Numbered from the stretch's first letter, positions 23,359-33,614 are shown. The stretch: 64,000 bases of DNA from Archivesica marissinica (GCA_014843695.1 CM026391.1:21446626-21510625); one strand, 5' to 3'. Notes: generated from the letters alone by a model not told the origin. Numbers and translations: made by a program.

Positions 23359-23575
23359 AGTCTGACCGTAATAAAATTAACAGTCTTTCAGATGCGGCTT
23401 TAAACCGAGGTTTCGTGTCGGTGCTTTACACTGTGCGTGTAAAAACGAACCAGAGGAGATTCTGGAATGGGTCTCTGTCTGTATTATTGCACTATCTTCC
23501 AAAAATCTAAAATGATTAATCTCTTCAGGAGACGTCGATCATATGATCAACCGGTAGGGACGACAAATAAACATA
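23359..23575 (+). mobile_element. tRNA-derived SINE, family 2, head missing
   Basis: Body and tail of family 2 from 'ctgaccgtaataaaattaac' onward. The tRNA-like part is absent, so it is 5'-truncated and diverged. Confidence 0.8.
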
Positions 23576-23611
23576 CATATCTCATTTTAGCTTTAACCGT
23601 TTTGCTGTCGG

Positions 23612-23750
23612 GGTCTCTGTGGCTGAGTGGTTACGGTCGTTGACTTAAATCACTTACCCCGCTGTAGGCTAGAATGCCACTTGGGATCTGATTATTCAAT
23701 GGCTTGCGGAAGGTTCGGTGGTGCTACCCGGGTGCCCTGCTTAATCAATT
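23612..23750 (+). mobile_element. tRNA-derived SINE, family 3, partial
   Basis: The head 'tctgtggctgagtggttacg' has an A-box-like core, followed by 'ggcttgcggaaggttcggtgg' (family hallmark shared with 30692 and 33378). Confidence 0.65.
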
Positions 23751-24099
23751 AAAATGCTAAATATGAACTAGCGATTCAAATAAATGTGTCGGTTATTTGA
23801 GTGAAGTTGTTTGGTTATTAGGGAATATTTACTACGGTGTATGGATGCACCTTAATGTAATAAGGCTCAAAAATATACTGGCAAACAGAAACATATTTTT
23901 TCTTCTAATGTATGGTTATTGTTGCTATTGTAATGTGATAGAATGCATCTTACACTTGGGGTGACTTCATACAAAAAGGCTCATTTAATAGCAAAATTCC
24001 TAGACGAGTTTCATAAATTATGGTATGAAATCACCACTCATGTCAAATCCTCTATATTATCAACGCCCACCTTAGGATTACTCGACGCATCCACCTCTA

Positions 24100-24251
24100 T
24101 AATTGTACCGTGTCCGTCAGGTGCATGTTGGCACAGTTTATTTCAAACGATCGGTTCCCCATACACTGCAGTATTTTGGAATAGTCTGCCTCATCACAAT
24201 GTTGCATTGCCAAGCTCGGATCCGATCAAGCAAGCTGCATCAGACTTTTAA
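24100..24251 (+). pseudogene. Possible LINE ORF2 C-terminal fragment
   Basis: The frame ends SPYTAVFWNSLPHHNVALPS...AASDF*. The pattern 'xxWNSLPxxxxxxPSxxxFK' is typical of the last residues of CR1/Jockey-type LINE proteins. Short, so identification is tentative. Confidence 0.4.
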
Positions 24252-24474
24252 TAACAGCTATTAGATTTAGCGTTCTTCTACTATAGTTTACACCTAGCTA
24301 GCTATGGCGTTTTTATCTTCCACACTCACTATCTACAAGCAACGTTCTGTGTTTTTTAAAACATATTTCCCTCTCACTAATTTTATGGCACGCACTCCTT
24401 TCCATAACACTGGTAAAGAGAGGTGTGACAGTATCTGAAGATAGATAAAATAGATCAAATAAAGCTACACTTAC

Positions 24475-24676
24475 TACGTTCCTGTGATGCGGCATATGCA
24501 TGTGGTTTGTAAATTCCTTGGCAACGTTCTTCCATGTAGTCTTTCGATTTATTCTCCACTTCTATAACTTTAACGGTACCGTGTTCCCCTCTACCAAGAG
24601 TCTTCTCAGTAAGGTATCCATTGAGGAAGCACTCAAAATGGATTACACGATTGTGTTCAATGCGTTTGCTACGAGT
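24475..24676 (-). pseudogene. Kinase locus B, glycine-rich-loop exon
   Basis: A minus-strand exon of 202 bp between acceptor 'tattttatttcag' and donor 'gtaagt', phase 0 to 1. The first part (RSKRIEHNRVIHFECF..., LGRGEHGTVK) is nearly identical to the plus-strand exon at 8475. The remainder (VIEVENKSKDYMEERC...) is unrelated to it. It lies downstream of the C-lobe exon of locus A on the same strand, so it belongs to a separate, tandem gene copy. No further exons of this copy were found between it and 22.3 kb, where SINEs and arrays occur instead. The exon is open, but an isolated exon cannot make a kinase. Confidence 0.7.
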
Positions 24677-25041
24677 CTGAAATAAAATATTGACCTGTTT
24701 AGATCCTGCATATGAAGGATTTGTATTGTCATGTCCTATATGTATGTTCCATTAATGTCAACCAACTTACGGGGATCTAGACACGTTTCCTGGACAGGCC
24801 TAGCCGACCTAAGTGGTTAACATGTAATAAACAATGTATAGTTAGTGCATATTAACCTGTCCGTCATAGCACTTAATATTCGTGTCCTGATAAATGTTCA
24901 GTTTCCTCTCTACTAAAGAGTAACAACCCACTAGATAATAATACTATTTGCCGATGAGTCGCCAGCTTTACATTAATTAAGAACCTGTTACGAATATTTG
25001 AATGTTTTCGTTATCTTGAATTCGTGTTTCCCTCTACTTAC

Positions 25042-25247
25042 CTTGGATTTCTGTGTATTCCTCTTTCCCGTCAACCAGGGATCCTTCTGTATAGCCACAA
25101 CCGACGGACGGGCGTCAGGGATGTAACGCAGCATGTGTCGGGCATCAGGGATGTATCGCAGCATGTGTCGGGCGTCAGGGATGTATAGCAGCATGTGTCA
25201 GGCGTCAGGGATGTATCGCAGCATGTGGCGTAACATCTCCTTACATT
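25042..25247 (-). pseudogene. Kinase locus A, C-lobe exon with 30-bp repeat expansion and stop
   Basis: Acceptor 'ctccctaacag', donor 'gtaagt'. The exon begins by completing a Glu codon: ECKEMLRHMLRYIPDA, the kinase helix-G/H region. The 30-bp unit coding for RHMLRYIPDA is then present four times. In the second unit CGA is TGA (plus-strand tca at 25198-25200), which stops translation. Downstream the frame continues PSVVAIQKDPWLTGKR, the helix-I end. The 206 bp less three extra units (90 bp) gives 116, comparable to the paralogue. The stop truncates the C-lobe, so this copy is very likely dead unless the exon is skipped. Confidence 0.8.
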
Positions 25248-25479
25248 CTGTTAGGGAGAACATGATATCAAGTGATTAAGGACATGTAATAAGATATTAT
25301 AATGAGTGCTTGCTTTGTGTCTGTTTAGCTACGTTTGTTATAAGGGGTGTCAACGTCCGAGTGGCATTGTTAATAGTTACTGTCAACGAATAGTCACATC
25401 ATTGCCGCTGTGGGTTTGAGTCCTATCTGGGTAGAATTATCTGAGTGAGGAAGCTATCCCGTTTGTTGTTCAAACCTGT

Positions 25480-28430
25480 GCGTCACCACGTTCCTCATAT
25501 AGTATTTTGAGAGACAAGTGTGGACTTCCCTTAACGCTCAGAGTCAGTTGTTCAAATCCGTGAACCCACCCGTTGAGAGAGACAAGTGTGGTCAACCTCT
25601 AACGCTGTCAGTGGTTCAAACCCATGCATCCACCAGTTCCTCATACACTATTGAGAGAGACAAGTGTGGTCAACCTCTAATGTAGTCAGTGGTTTAAACC
25701 CTTGCATCCACCAGTTCCTCATACACTATTGAGAGAGACAAGTGTGGTCAACCTCTAACGTAGCCAGTGGTTCAAACCCTTGCATCCACCAGTTCCTCAT
25801 ACACTATTGAGAGAGACAAGTGTGGTCAACCTCTAACGTAGCCAGTGGTTCAAACCCTTGCATCCACCCGTTCCTCATACACTATTGAGAGAGACAAGTG
25901 TGGTCAACCTCTAACGTAGCCAGTGGTTCAAACCCTTGCATCCACCAGTTCCTCATACACTATTGAGAGAGACAAGTGTGGTCAACCTCTAACGTAGCCA
26001 GTGGTTCAAACCCTTGCATCCACCAGTTCCTCATACACTATTGAGAGAGACAAGTGTGGTCAACCTCTAACGTAGCCAGTGGTTCAAACCCTTGCATCCA
26101 CCAGTTCCTCATACACTATTGAGAGAGACAAGTGTGGTCAACCTCTAATGTAGTCAGTGGTTTAAACCCTTGCATCCACCAGTTCCTCATACACTATTGA
26201 GAGAGACAAGTGTGGTCAACCTCTAACATAGCCAGTGGTTCAAACCCTTGCATCCACCAGTTCCTCATACACTATTGAGAGAGACAAGTGTGGTCAACCT
26301 CTAACGTAGCCAGTGGTTCAAACCCTTGCATCCACCAGTTCCTCATACACTATTGAGAGAGACAAGTGTGGTCAACCTCTAACGTAGCCAGTGGTTCAAA
26401 CCCTTGCATCCACCAGTTCCTCATACACTATTGAGAGAGACAAGTGTGGTCAACCTCTAACGTAGCCAGTGGTTCAAACCCTTGCATCCACCAGTTCCTC
26501 ATACACTATTGAGAGAGACAAGTGTGGTCAACCTCTAACGTAGCCAGTGGTTCAAACCCTTGCATCCACCAGTTCCTCATACACTATTGAGAGAGACAAG
26601 TGTGGTCAACCTCTAATGTAGTCAGTGGTTTAAACCCTTGCATCCACCAGTTCCTCATACACTATTGAGAGAGACAAGTGTGGTCAACCTCTAACGTAGC
26701 CAGTGGTTCAAACCCTTGCATCCACCAGTTCCTCATACACTATTGAGAGAGACAAGTGTGGTCAACCTCTAACGTAGCCAGTGGTTCAAACCCTTGCATC
26801 CACCAGTTCCTCATACACTATTGAGAGAGACAAGTGTGGTCAACCTCTAACGTAGTCAGTGGTTCAAACCCTTGCATCCACCAGTTCCTCATACACTATT
26901 GAGAGAGACAAGTGTGGTCAACCTCTAACATAGCCAGTGGTTCAAACCCTTGCATCCACCAGTTCCTCATACACTATTGAGAGAGACAAGTGTGGTCAAC
27001 CTCTAACGTAGCCAGTGGTTCAAACCCTTGCATCCACCAGTTCCTCATACACTATTGAGAGAGACAAGTGTGGTCAACCTCTAACGTAGCCAGTGGTTCA
27101 AACCCTTGCATCCACCAGTTCCTCATACACTATTGAGAGAGACAAGTGTGGTCAACCTCTAATGTAGTCAGTGGTTTAAACCCTTGCATCCACCAGTTCC
27201 TCATACACTATTGAGAGAGACAAGTGTGGTCAACCTCTAACGTAGCCAGTGGTTCAAACCCTTGCATCCACCAGTTCCTCATACACTATTGAGAGAGACA
27301 AGTGTGGTCAACCTCTAATGTAGTCAGTGGTTTAAACCCTTGCATCCACCAGTTCCTCATACACTATTGAGAGAGACAAGTGTGGTCAACCTCTAACGTA
27401 GCCAGTGGTTCAAACCCTTGCATCCACCAGTTCCTCATACACTATTGAGAGAGACACGTGTGGTCAACCTCTAACGTAGCCAGTGGTTCAAACCCTTGCA
27501 TCCACCAGTTCCTCATACACTATTGAGAGAGACAAGTGTGGTCAACCTCTAACGTAGCCAGTGGTTCAAACCCTTGCATCCACCAGTTCCTCATACACTA
27601 TTGAGAGAGACAAGTGTGGTCAACCTCTAATGTAGTCAGTGGTTTAAACCCTTGCATCCACCAGTTCCTCATACACTATTGAGAGAGACAAGTGTGGTCA
27701 ACCTCTAATGTAGTCAGTGGTTTAAACCCTTGCATCCACCAGTTCCTCATACACTATTGAGAGAGACAAGTGTGGTCAACCTCTAATGTAGTCAGTGGTT
27801 TAAACCCTTGCATCCACCCGTTCCTCATACACTATTGTGAGAGACAAGTGTGGTCAACCTCTAATGTAGTCAGTGGTTTAAACCCTTGCATCCACCCGTT
27901 CCTCATACACTATTGTGAGAGAAAAGTGTGGTCTTCCTCTAACGCATAGAGCCAGTGGTTCAAACCCATGCGTCCATCCGTGCCTTATACACTATTGTGA
28001 GAGACAAGTGTGGTCAACCTCTAATGTAGTCAGTGGTTTGAACCCTTGCATCCACCAGTTCCTCATACACTATTGTGAGAGAAAAGTGTGGTCAACCTCT
28101 AACGTAGCCAGTGGTTTAAACCCTTGCATCCACCAGTTCCTCATACACTATTGTGAGAGAAAAGTGTGGTCAACCTCTAATGTAGTCAGTGGTTTAAACC
28201 CTTGCATCCACCAGTTCCTCATACACTATTGTGAGAGAAAAGTGTGGTCTTCCTCTAACACATAGTCAGTGGTTCAAACCCTTGCACCCACCCGTTCCTC
28301 ATACACTATTGTAAGAGACAAGTGTGGTCAACCTCTAATGTAGTCAGTGGTTTGAACCCTTGCACCCACCCGTTCCTCATACACTATTGTGAGAGACAAG
28401 TGTGGTATTCAACTAACGCATAAAGCTGGA
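25480..28430. repeat. 78-bp satellite, ~37 copies, in kinase locus A intron
   Basis: The unit starts 'gagagacaagtgtggtcaac' and contains 'cagtggttcaaacccttgca' and 'ttcctcatacactatt', repeating every 78 bp. Sub-variants (aacgtagcc, aatgtagtc, aacatagcc) are interspersed in blocks. It sits between the alpha-F and C-lobe exons. 'ggttcaaacc' recalls a tRNA B-box, so the array may derive from a SINE head. Confidence 0.95.
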
Positions 28431-28516
28431 GAATCGTTATTTTAAATTATTGTTATACGACGATAAACAAACAAACAAACGTTTTTGGATAAAATGATAA
28501 AGATTGTGTAGATTAC

Positions 28517-28623
28517 CGATTGAATGGATGCCCTGGAGCATCCGCTGCTTTTGCACAACATCTGTGAATGTTGTAGTGCTGAATGCTTCAAGCCCCTTCA
28601 GCATGTAGCACAGAATAACAGCC
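28517..28623 (-). CDS. Kinase locus A, alpha-F/alpha-G exon
   Basis: A 107-bp exon after acceptor 'gtttctattttag', ending at donor 'gtaatc'. The first base completes a codon with the previous exon (...DVWSM), then AVILCYMLKGLEAF follows. This matches the 'DxWSxGVxLYxML.G..PF' stretch of protein kinases, with Ala in place of the usual Gly. The rest (STTTFTDVVQKQRMLQGIHS) is the alpha-G region. Its last base plus the next exon gives Glu, so phase is preserved. The exon itself is open; the gene is broken in the following exon. Confidence 0.7.
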
Positions 28624-28849
28624 CTAAAATAGAAACAAGACGATTGATTGGCACGGAAAGCAGAAATATACACCCAAATAAAAGCAAGATGCCGCTTAAC
28701 ATGGCACCCCGAGAGTCCATGAATATAGTATTTATAATGTGAACATAAATTATGTCCTGAACCTTTAAAGCAGATATAGATAGAATTATCTCTTTATTTC
28801 GTACTAAGCCATTTCTGGTCCATCAATAAAACATAAATACAAAACAATT

Positions 28850-29880
28850 ACACAGTGAAGCATGCATGGTAATGAACACAAACAAAGAATTGCTGGGAGA
28901 GACATACAATAGTAATGAACACAAACAGAGATTGCTGGGAGAGACATACAATATGGTGATGAACACAAACAAAGATTGCTGGGAGAGACATACAATATGG
29001 TGATGAACACAAACAAAGATTCCTGGGAAAGACATACAATATGGTAATGAACACAAACAAAGATTGCTGGGAGAGACATACAACATGGTGATGAACACAA
29101 ACAAAGATTGCTGGGAGAGACATACAACATGGTGATGAACACAAACAAAGATTGCTGGGAGAGACATACAATAGTAATGAACACAAACAGAGATTGCTGG
29201 GAGAGACATACAATATGGTGATGAACACAAACAAAGATTGCTGGGAGAGACATACAATATGGTGATGAACACAAACAAAGATTCCTGGGAAAGACATACA
29301 ATATGGTAATGAACACAAACAAAGATTGCTGGGAGAGACATACAACATGGTGATGAACACAAACAAAGATTGCTGGGAGAGACATACAACATGGTGATGA
29401 ACACAAACAAAGATTGCTGGGAGAGACATACAATAGTAATGAACACAAACAGAGATTGCTGGGAGAGACATACAATATGGTGATGAACACAAACAAAGAT
29501 TGCTGGGAGAGACATACAATATGGTGATGAACACAAACAAAGATTGCTGGGAAAGACATACAATATGGTAATGAACACAAACAAAGATTGCTGGGAGAGA
29601 CATACAACATGGTGATGAACACAAACAGAAGATTGCTGGGAGAGACATACAATATGGTGATGAACACAAACAAAAGATTGCTGGGAGAGACATACAATAT
29701 GGTGATGAACACAAACAAAGATTGCTGGGAGAGACATACACAATATGGTAATGAACACAAACAAAGAATGCTGGGAGAGACATACACTATGGTGATGAAC
29801 ACAAGCAGAGATTGCTGGGAGAGACATACAATATGGTAATGAACACAAACAAAGAATGCTTGGAGAGACATACAACATGT
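28850..29880. repeat. 44-bp minisatellite with 262-bp higher-order period
   Basis: The unit contains 'acacaaacaaagattgctgg' and 'gagagacatacaatatggtg'. Variant units (atagtaatg; cctgggaaag; acatggtg) recur in the same order: 'atagtaatga' begins at 28909, 29171 and 29433, exactly 262 bp apart. Long minus frames (to 360 codons) are array translations. Confidence 0.93.
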
Positions 29881-30059
29881 ATTCATTACAAATTTATGCC
29901 CAGCAGATCTATCCCAATAATATTTCTTAAATCTTTATAAAGTGAGCAATCAGTAATAAAATTGTATTCATCCTCCAACGTATTACATGTATTTCATTTC
30001 CTATCAGTATATGGTATACATTGTGGCATTTCCACCTGTCACATATATGAATCACTTAC

Positions 30060-30195
30060 ATGCTCCACACGTCTGCCTTCGTGCCGTCGTACGCTGTACA
30101 TTGGACAACATCCGGGGCCTTGTATCCAGAAGTACCGCAAAAGGTATTCAATAGCCTGTGCTTATCAGCGATAAAGCGTGTGGAGCATCGGAAAT
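30060..30195 (-). CDS. Kinase locus A, activation-loop exon
   Basis: A 136-bp exon between acceptor 'gataatgttcag' and donor 'gtaagt'. It starts phase 1, so Asp is completed across the junction: D-FRCSTRFIADKH. The frame continues LLNTFCGTSGYKAPDVV and YDGTKADVWS. These are the activation segment, with the CGT..YxAP signature and the helix-F DxW. Two canonical residues differ: DFG reads DFR (GGA to CGA would be one change) and APE reads APD. The exon's end phase fits the exon at 28517-28623. Either a divergent or a decaying kinase is possible; the later exon's stop favours decay. Confidence 0.75.
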
Positions 30196-30691
30196 CTGAA
30201 CATTATCAAAGGCGAACATGGTTGGTGTATGGACAGACGTGATAGATCTATATACAATGACGATTGCAATCGTTGGAATAGAAGTACAGCTATGATACAG
30301 CATTAACGAAGACATCCACATACACATTAAACATGACAAATGTATTGTATGCCATAATAAACACAACACAGACCGCAATTCTACCAAACAAGCATGTTTA
30401 TTTGATAGAATGATGACTACATGGGGTCCATTTTCCCATTGTGCAGCCTATGTACACACTTTAAACTCATCTTTGGAAAGAGCTTTATTAGCTACAGATT
30501 TGCTTATGTATCTATAATACCGCAAACTTCTGTATGTCTCATAGAAGCTGCACCCTACTGGTTTATAGGGTTTGTAAATATGTGTTAGTGTTTGAGGCTA
30601 TGTATTATATAATTGTTTTTCTGTCGTTTATGTACATATTTATTTGCCATTAAATATATCACTCACTCTATTAAAATATGATTATATTAAG

Positions 30692-30895
30692 TGGAGCAGC
30701 CGTGGCCGAGTGGTCGTATACTTCACATAACTCGCCCCCTCACCACTGACGGGTCTAATCCCAGGTGGGGTGTCAAATTATTTCAGGTGAGGAAGCTATT
30801 CAACTGGCTTGCGGAAGGTTGGTGGTTCTACCCGGTGCCTGTCAACGGTCAACAATTGAGCTATTATGGCCATGCGTGGGGGTTAGAAAAGTGAG
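30692..30895 (+). mobile_element. tRNA-derived SINE, family 3
   Basis: Head 'gccgtggccgagtggtcgta' (A-box-like) with a weak B-box, then 'ggcttgcggaaggttggtgg' and 'ctacccggtgcctg' as in the other family-3 copies. Confidence 0.7.
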
Positions 30896-31019
30896 CTACC
30901 GGTAGTGTGATAAAAAAGTGCAAAAATCGTAACACCTTAAAAGCCCTTAAGCCTACAATATGTACATATACTAGAAGTGTGCAAAGAGAGGTAGTTGTTA
31001 AGAACAAGATATAAACAAG

Positions 31020-31384
31020 TGTGTTCTGTTATGGCTTCATCATCGATGCAGCCAGCGCTGACTTAATTCCTGCGATAGAGTCAGCGCTGACTACATGAGA
31101 TGGCAGTATGTTCCATTAAACAACTGTTCTCGGAAAGTATGAGCACTTGAGATAGTCAACTGTTGTGAATGGAATATGGCGGTAATGTCTGCTGTAAGAT
31201 ATCGTGATGGATTGACAGCCACATGATTATTTATCATTTTATAGAACAGAGTAAGCCGGTTTGTTTTTCGTCCTACTTTCTAAGGAGTTCCATTTCAGAT
31301 CATTCATTATATTTGTGACTGTGCCCGGGGTCTTGCTGTATGTGTTGGTAACAAAGCGTGCAGCCTGTCTTTGAATATTTTCAA

Positions 31385-31470
<86 letters not shown>

Positions 31471-32178
31471 CGTGCGTGCGTGAGTGCGTGTCTCATACTG
31501 ATGAGCAATATTCTAATGTAGGTCTTACAATAGAGTTATAAGCAGCTTGTTTCGTTGTTTTGCATGCTGAATGAAAATTCCTTTTTAAGAAGCCTAAGCT
31601 CTTGGATTTACTGATTATTTTATTTATGTGCGGAGTTCATGAGAGATTGGATGACATTTCTACACAAAGATGAGTTGCTTGTGATACCGTAGATAAAGAT
31701 TGTTTGTGCATGGTACATACTGTTGTGATCTTTCGTTTTGATCTTGTGACATGCTTGATATGGCATTTACTGATGTTGAAACTCATCTTCCATTTCTGTT
31801 CCCATTCTCCTAGCTTGTCTAGATCATACTGTAATTGCATGGAGTCTTGGGCAGAATGAATGGTTCTATAAATAACGCAGTCATCAGCAAAGAGTCTGAC
31901 ATGGGACTTTACAGTTGCTGGAAGGTCATTTATGTAGAGCAGAAACAGAAGAGGACCCAACACCGATCCTTGGGGGACTCCTGATAGTACAGGTGCCGAA
32001 GTAGATGTCGCCCCATCAACAACAACTTGTTGCGCTCTATGACCTAAGAAAGTTGTCACCCAGGAAAGAGCACTACCCCCGATGCCATAGTGAGCTAGTT
32101 TATGCTGTAATCTACCATGATGGACCACATCAAACGCCTTACTAACATCTATTATGGTGACATTCCACATGTATATAA
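31020..32178 (-). pseudogene. 5'-truncated CR1/Jockey-type LINE in kinase locus A
   Basis: Minus strand, RT palm: DVSKAFDVVHHGRL, LSGVPQGSVLGPLLF and the catalytic FADD in VRLFADDCVIY (near 31900-31870). It continues with NISKCHIKHVTRSKRK, then VENIQRQAARFVTNTYS after a CA/TG microsatellite, and ends with a WNxLPSHVVSAD-type C-terminus near 31120-31050 preceded by a TAA. Several frameshifts and stops are present. The 5' end abuts the kinase catalytic-loop exon at about 32179, typical of target-primed insertion with 5' truncation. It removed or altered the splice donor there. Confidence 0.85.
31386..31482. repeat. (GT)n microsatellite inside the LINE
   Basis: About 40 GT dinucleotides followed by gcgt units. 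On the minus strand they encode a His/Thr run within an otherwise recognisable LINE frame, so the expansion postdates insertion. Confidence 0.95.
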
Positions 32179-32179
32179 C

Positions 32180-32234
32180 TGCAATCTTTAAAACGCCATC
32201 CTTATCCAGGAATAAGTTCTTGCATTTGAGGTCC
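32180..32234 (-). pseudogene. Kinase locus A, catalytic-loop exon, donor disrupted
   Basis: After acceptor 'ccctgaaac' complement ('gtttcag'), the first base completes Arg of HRD with the previous exon. The frame then reads DLKCKNLFLDKDGVLKIA: catalytic Asp, Lys and Asn all present. The next exon needs a phase-1 ending (gcag), but the following bases are 'ttatat', not GT. LINE sequence starts within a few bases. The splice donor therefore appears lost through the LINE insertion. Confidence 0.75.
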
Positions 32235-32471
32235 CTGAAACAGAATACAATATTGTTAGCATGTTTCTCTTTTGACACACTTGTATATAGATACATAATT
32301 AGTTTATTATAATGACATGTGATATAACTAACCAGTGATGTTGTGTTCAACAAACTCTCAAAAGTGAAAGTATTATTTCATACAACGATCAGCCACGTTC
32401 CTGAATTGACTGGAATTATTTCGTCTCTGTAGCGAATATTCGGAAACAAATTATAAATAGTAATATAGTAC

Positions 32472-32671
32472 CTATGCACGATGCTGTTCCCGTGTAGATG
32501 GCTCATGCTGCCAATAAGTATGCTAAACATGGATTTAGCCTTTTCTTGACCAAGCCCCTCATGGAACACATTTGTCCATTGGCGTAGCAGCTTGTGCAGA
32601 CTTCCCTGCCGGCAATGTTCCGTCACAATGTACAATTGGTCTGTGATGTGAAAATGTTCGTACATTTGTAC
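32472..32671 (-). CDS. Kinase locus A, alpha-D to catalytic-loop exon
   Basis: A 200-bp exon, phase 0 to 2, between acceptor 'tgatatttcag' and donor 'gtacta'. It encodes YEHFHITDQLYIVTEHCRQG (beta-4, beta-5 and hinge), LHKLLRQW (alpha-D) and FSILIGSMSHLHGNSIVH (alpha-E to the HRD His). Open throughout. The style resembles CAMK-group/TSSK kinases; a search is needed for subfamily. No glycine-loop exon for this copy was found further upstream to 36 kb. Confidence 0.75.
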
Positions 32672-32699
32672 CTGAAATATCAGAAATCGACACATTTAA

Positions 32700-33240
32700 C
32701 AACGTTCTGATTTACAATGCGAAATTAAAGCGTCTTTCAATTATAAAATATACTGACACAAAAAAGAAACTGTACACTTGCCATAGAGGTAAAATTTATA
32801 TCCTTTTTGAAAAAATATAGACAAATTTGGTATCAAAATGTGTGCAATGTGTCAATGATTATTTTCTTCACTAAAGATAGTAAAATCCATAATTCTAAAA
32901 ATCGCAATGAAAAAGTAACGCTCAATATGAAAGTGCACCTTATCTATGGTGTCAGTATAGGTTGTTCATTATTTGGCGCACATTTTATTTTAGAATATCC
33001 ACAAGTATTATATTGTATATGTTTTATTGTAATTTGTGATTAAATTGATATCACGATTGTAAGCGAAATTATTCTCTCCATTTTTGCGTATTTCGCTAAA
33101 AGCATTCTGTACCTGGCAAAATGCAATGTATGGTGGGTATGCTGACTTAGGCTTCCGGGGAGGACCTCACCGACATACTTCTAAAGATATGACGTACAGC
33201 AACAAGATGCATGGATTTGATTAACAAAGCATACATATTC
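32700..33240. other. No exon resolved upstream of kinase locus A
   Basis: Expected to hold the N-lobe (glycine loop, beta-3 Lys, alpha-C Glu), but I see neither. A 78-codon plus frame at 32807-33043 lacks motifs. Confidence 0.4.
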
Positions 33241-33340
33241 TTACCCCAGCACATGGCCATCTTAAATCGGTTGTTCCCAAATAAACATTTAATTCAAAAA
33301 CGAGTGTATTATATGTAAGTGTATCATTATAACTCACTAC
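33241..33340. repeat. Dispersed repeat, second copy of 23113-23220
   Basis: Starts with the same 'ccccagcacatggccatctt', lacks an internal ~13-bp piece, and is followed by a family-3 SINE as at 23 kb. Confidence 0.7.
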
Positions 33341-33377
33341 ATGTATGTATCTTATTTAATATTCAAGCCTCTTACTT

Positions 33378-33610
33378 TCGGGGCATCCATAGCCTATTGG
33401 TTACGGTCATTGACTTCAAATCACTTGCCCCGCTGTAAACTAGAAATTCACTGGCTTGCGGAAAGTCGGTGGTGCTACCCGGATGCCAGTCCGTGCCTAA
33501 ACTACTTCTTGAAGGGGCACCCAGGGTCTTCCTCCACCAATAATAGCTGGAGTCACCATATGACCTAAGGGTGCGACGGTAAATACCAATACGAGCAAGC
33601 AAACAAAGAA
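33378..33610 (+). mobile_element. tRNA-derived SINE, family 3, longest copy
   Basis: Head 'catagcctattggttacgg', hallmark 'ggcttgcggaaagtcggtgg', and the tail 'gacctaagggtgcgacggta' not seen in the other copies. Confidence 0.7.
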
Positions 33611-33614
33611 ACAA

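Noticed and set aside
24760..24830. Possible extra kinase exon upstream of locus B ending at 'cccc|gtaagt' (minus strand)
   Set aside because: A phase-0 ending needed for the next exon gives an in-frame TAG; other frames lack support.
25480..28430. Regular repeats that could suggest a CRISPR array
   Set aside because: Units are contiguous 78-bp copies without unique spacers, and the context is eukaryotic with introns and SINEs.
28804..29886. Minus frames of 311-360 codons resembling hydrophobic membrane repeats
   Set aside because: All are translations of the 44-bp array and shift freely between frames.
31239..31508. Thr-His repeat protein
   Set aside because: A GT/CA microsatellite inside a LINE reading frame.
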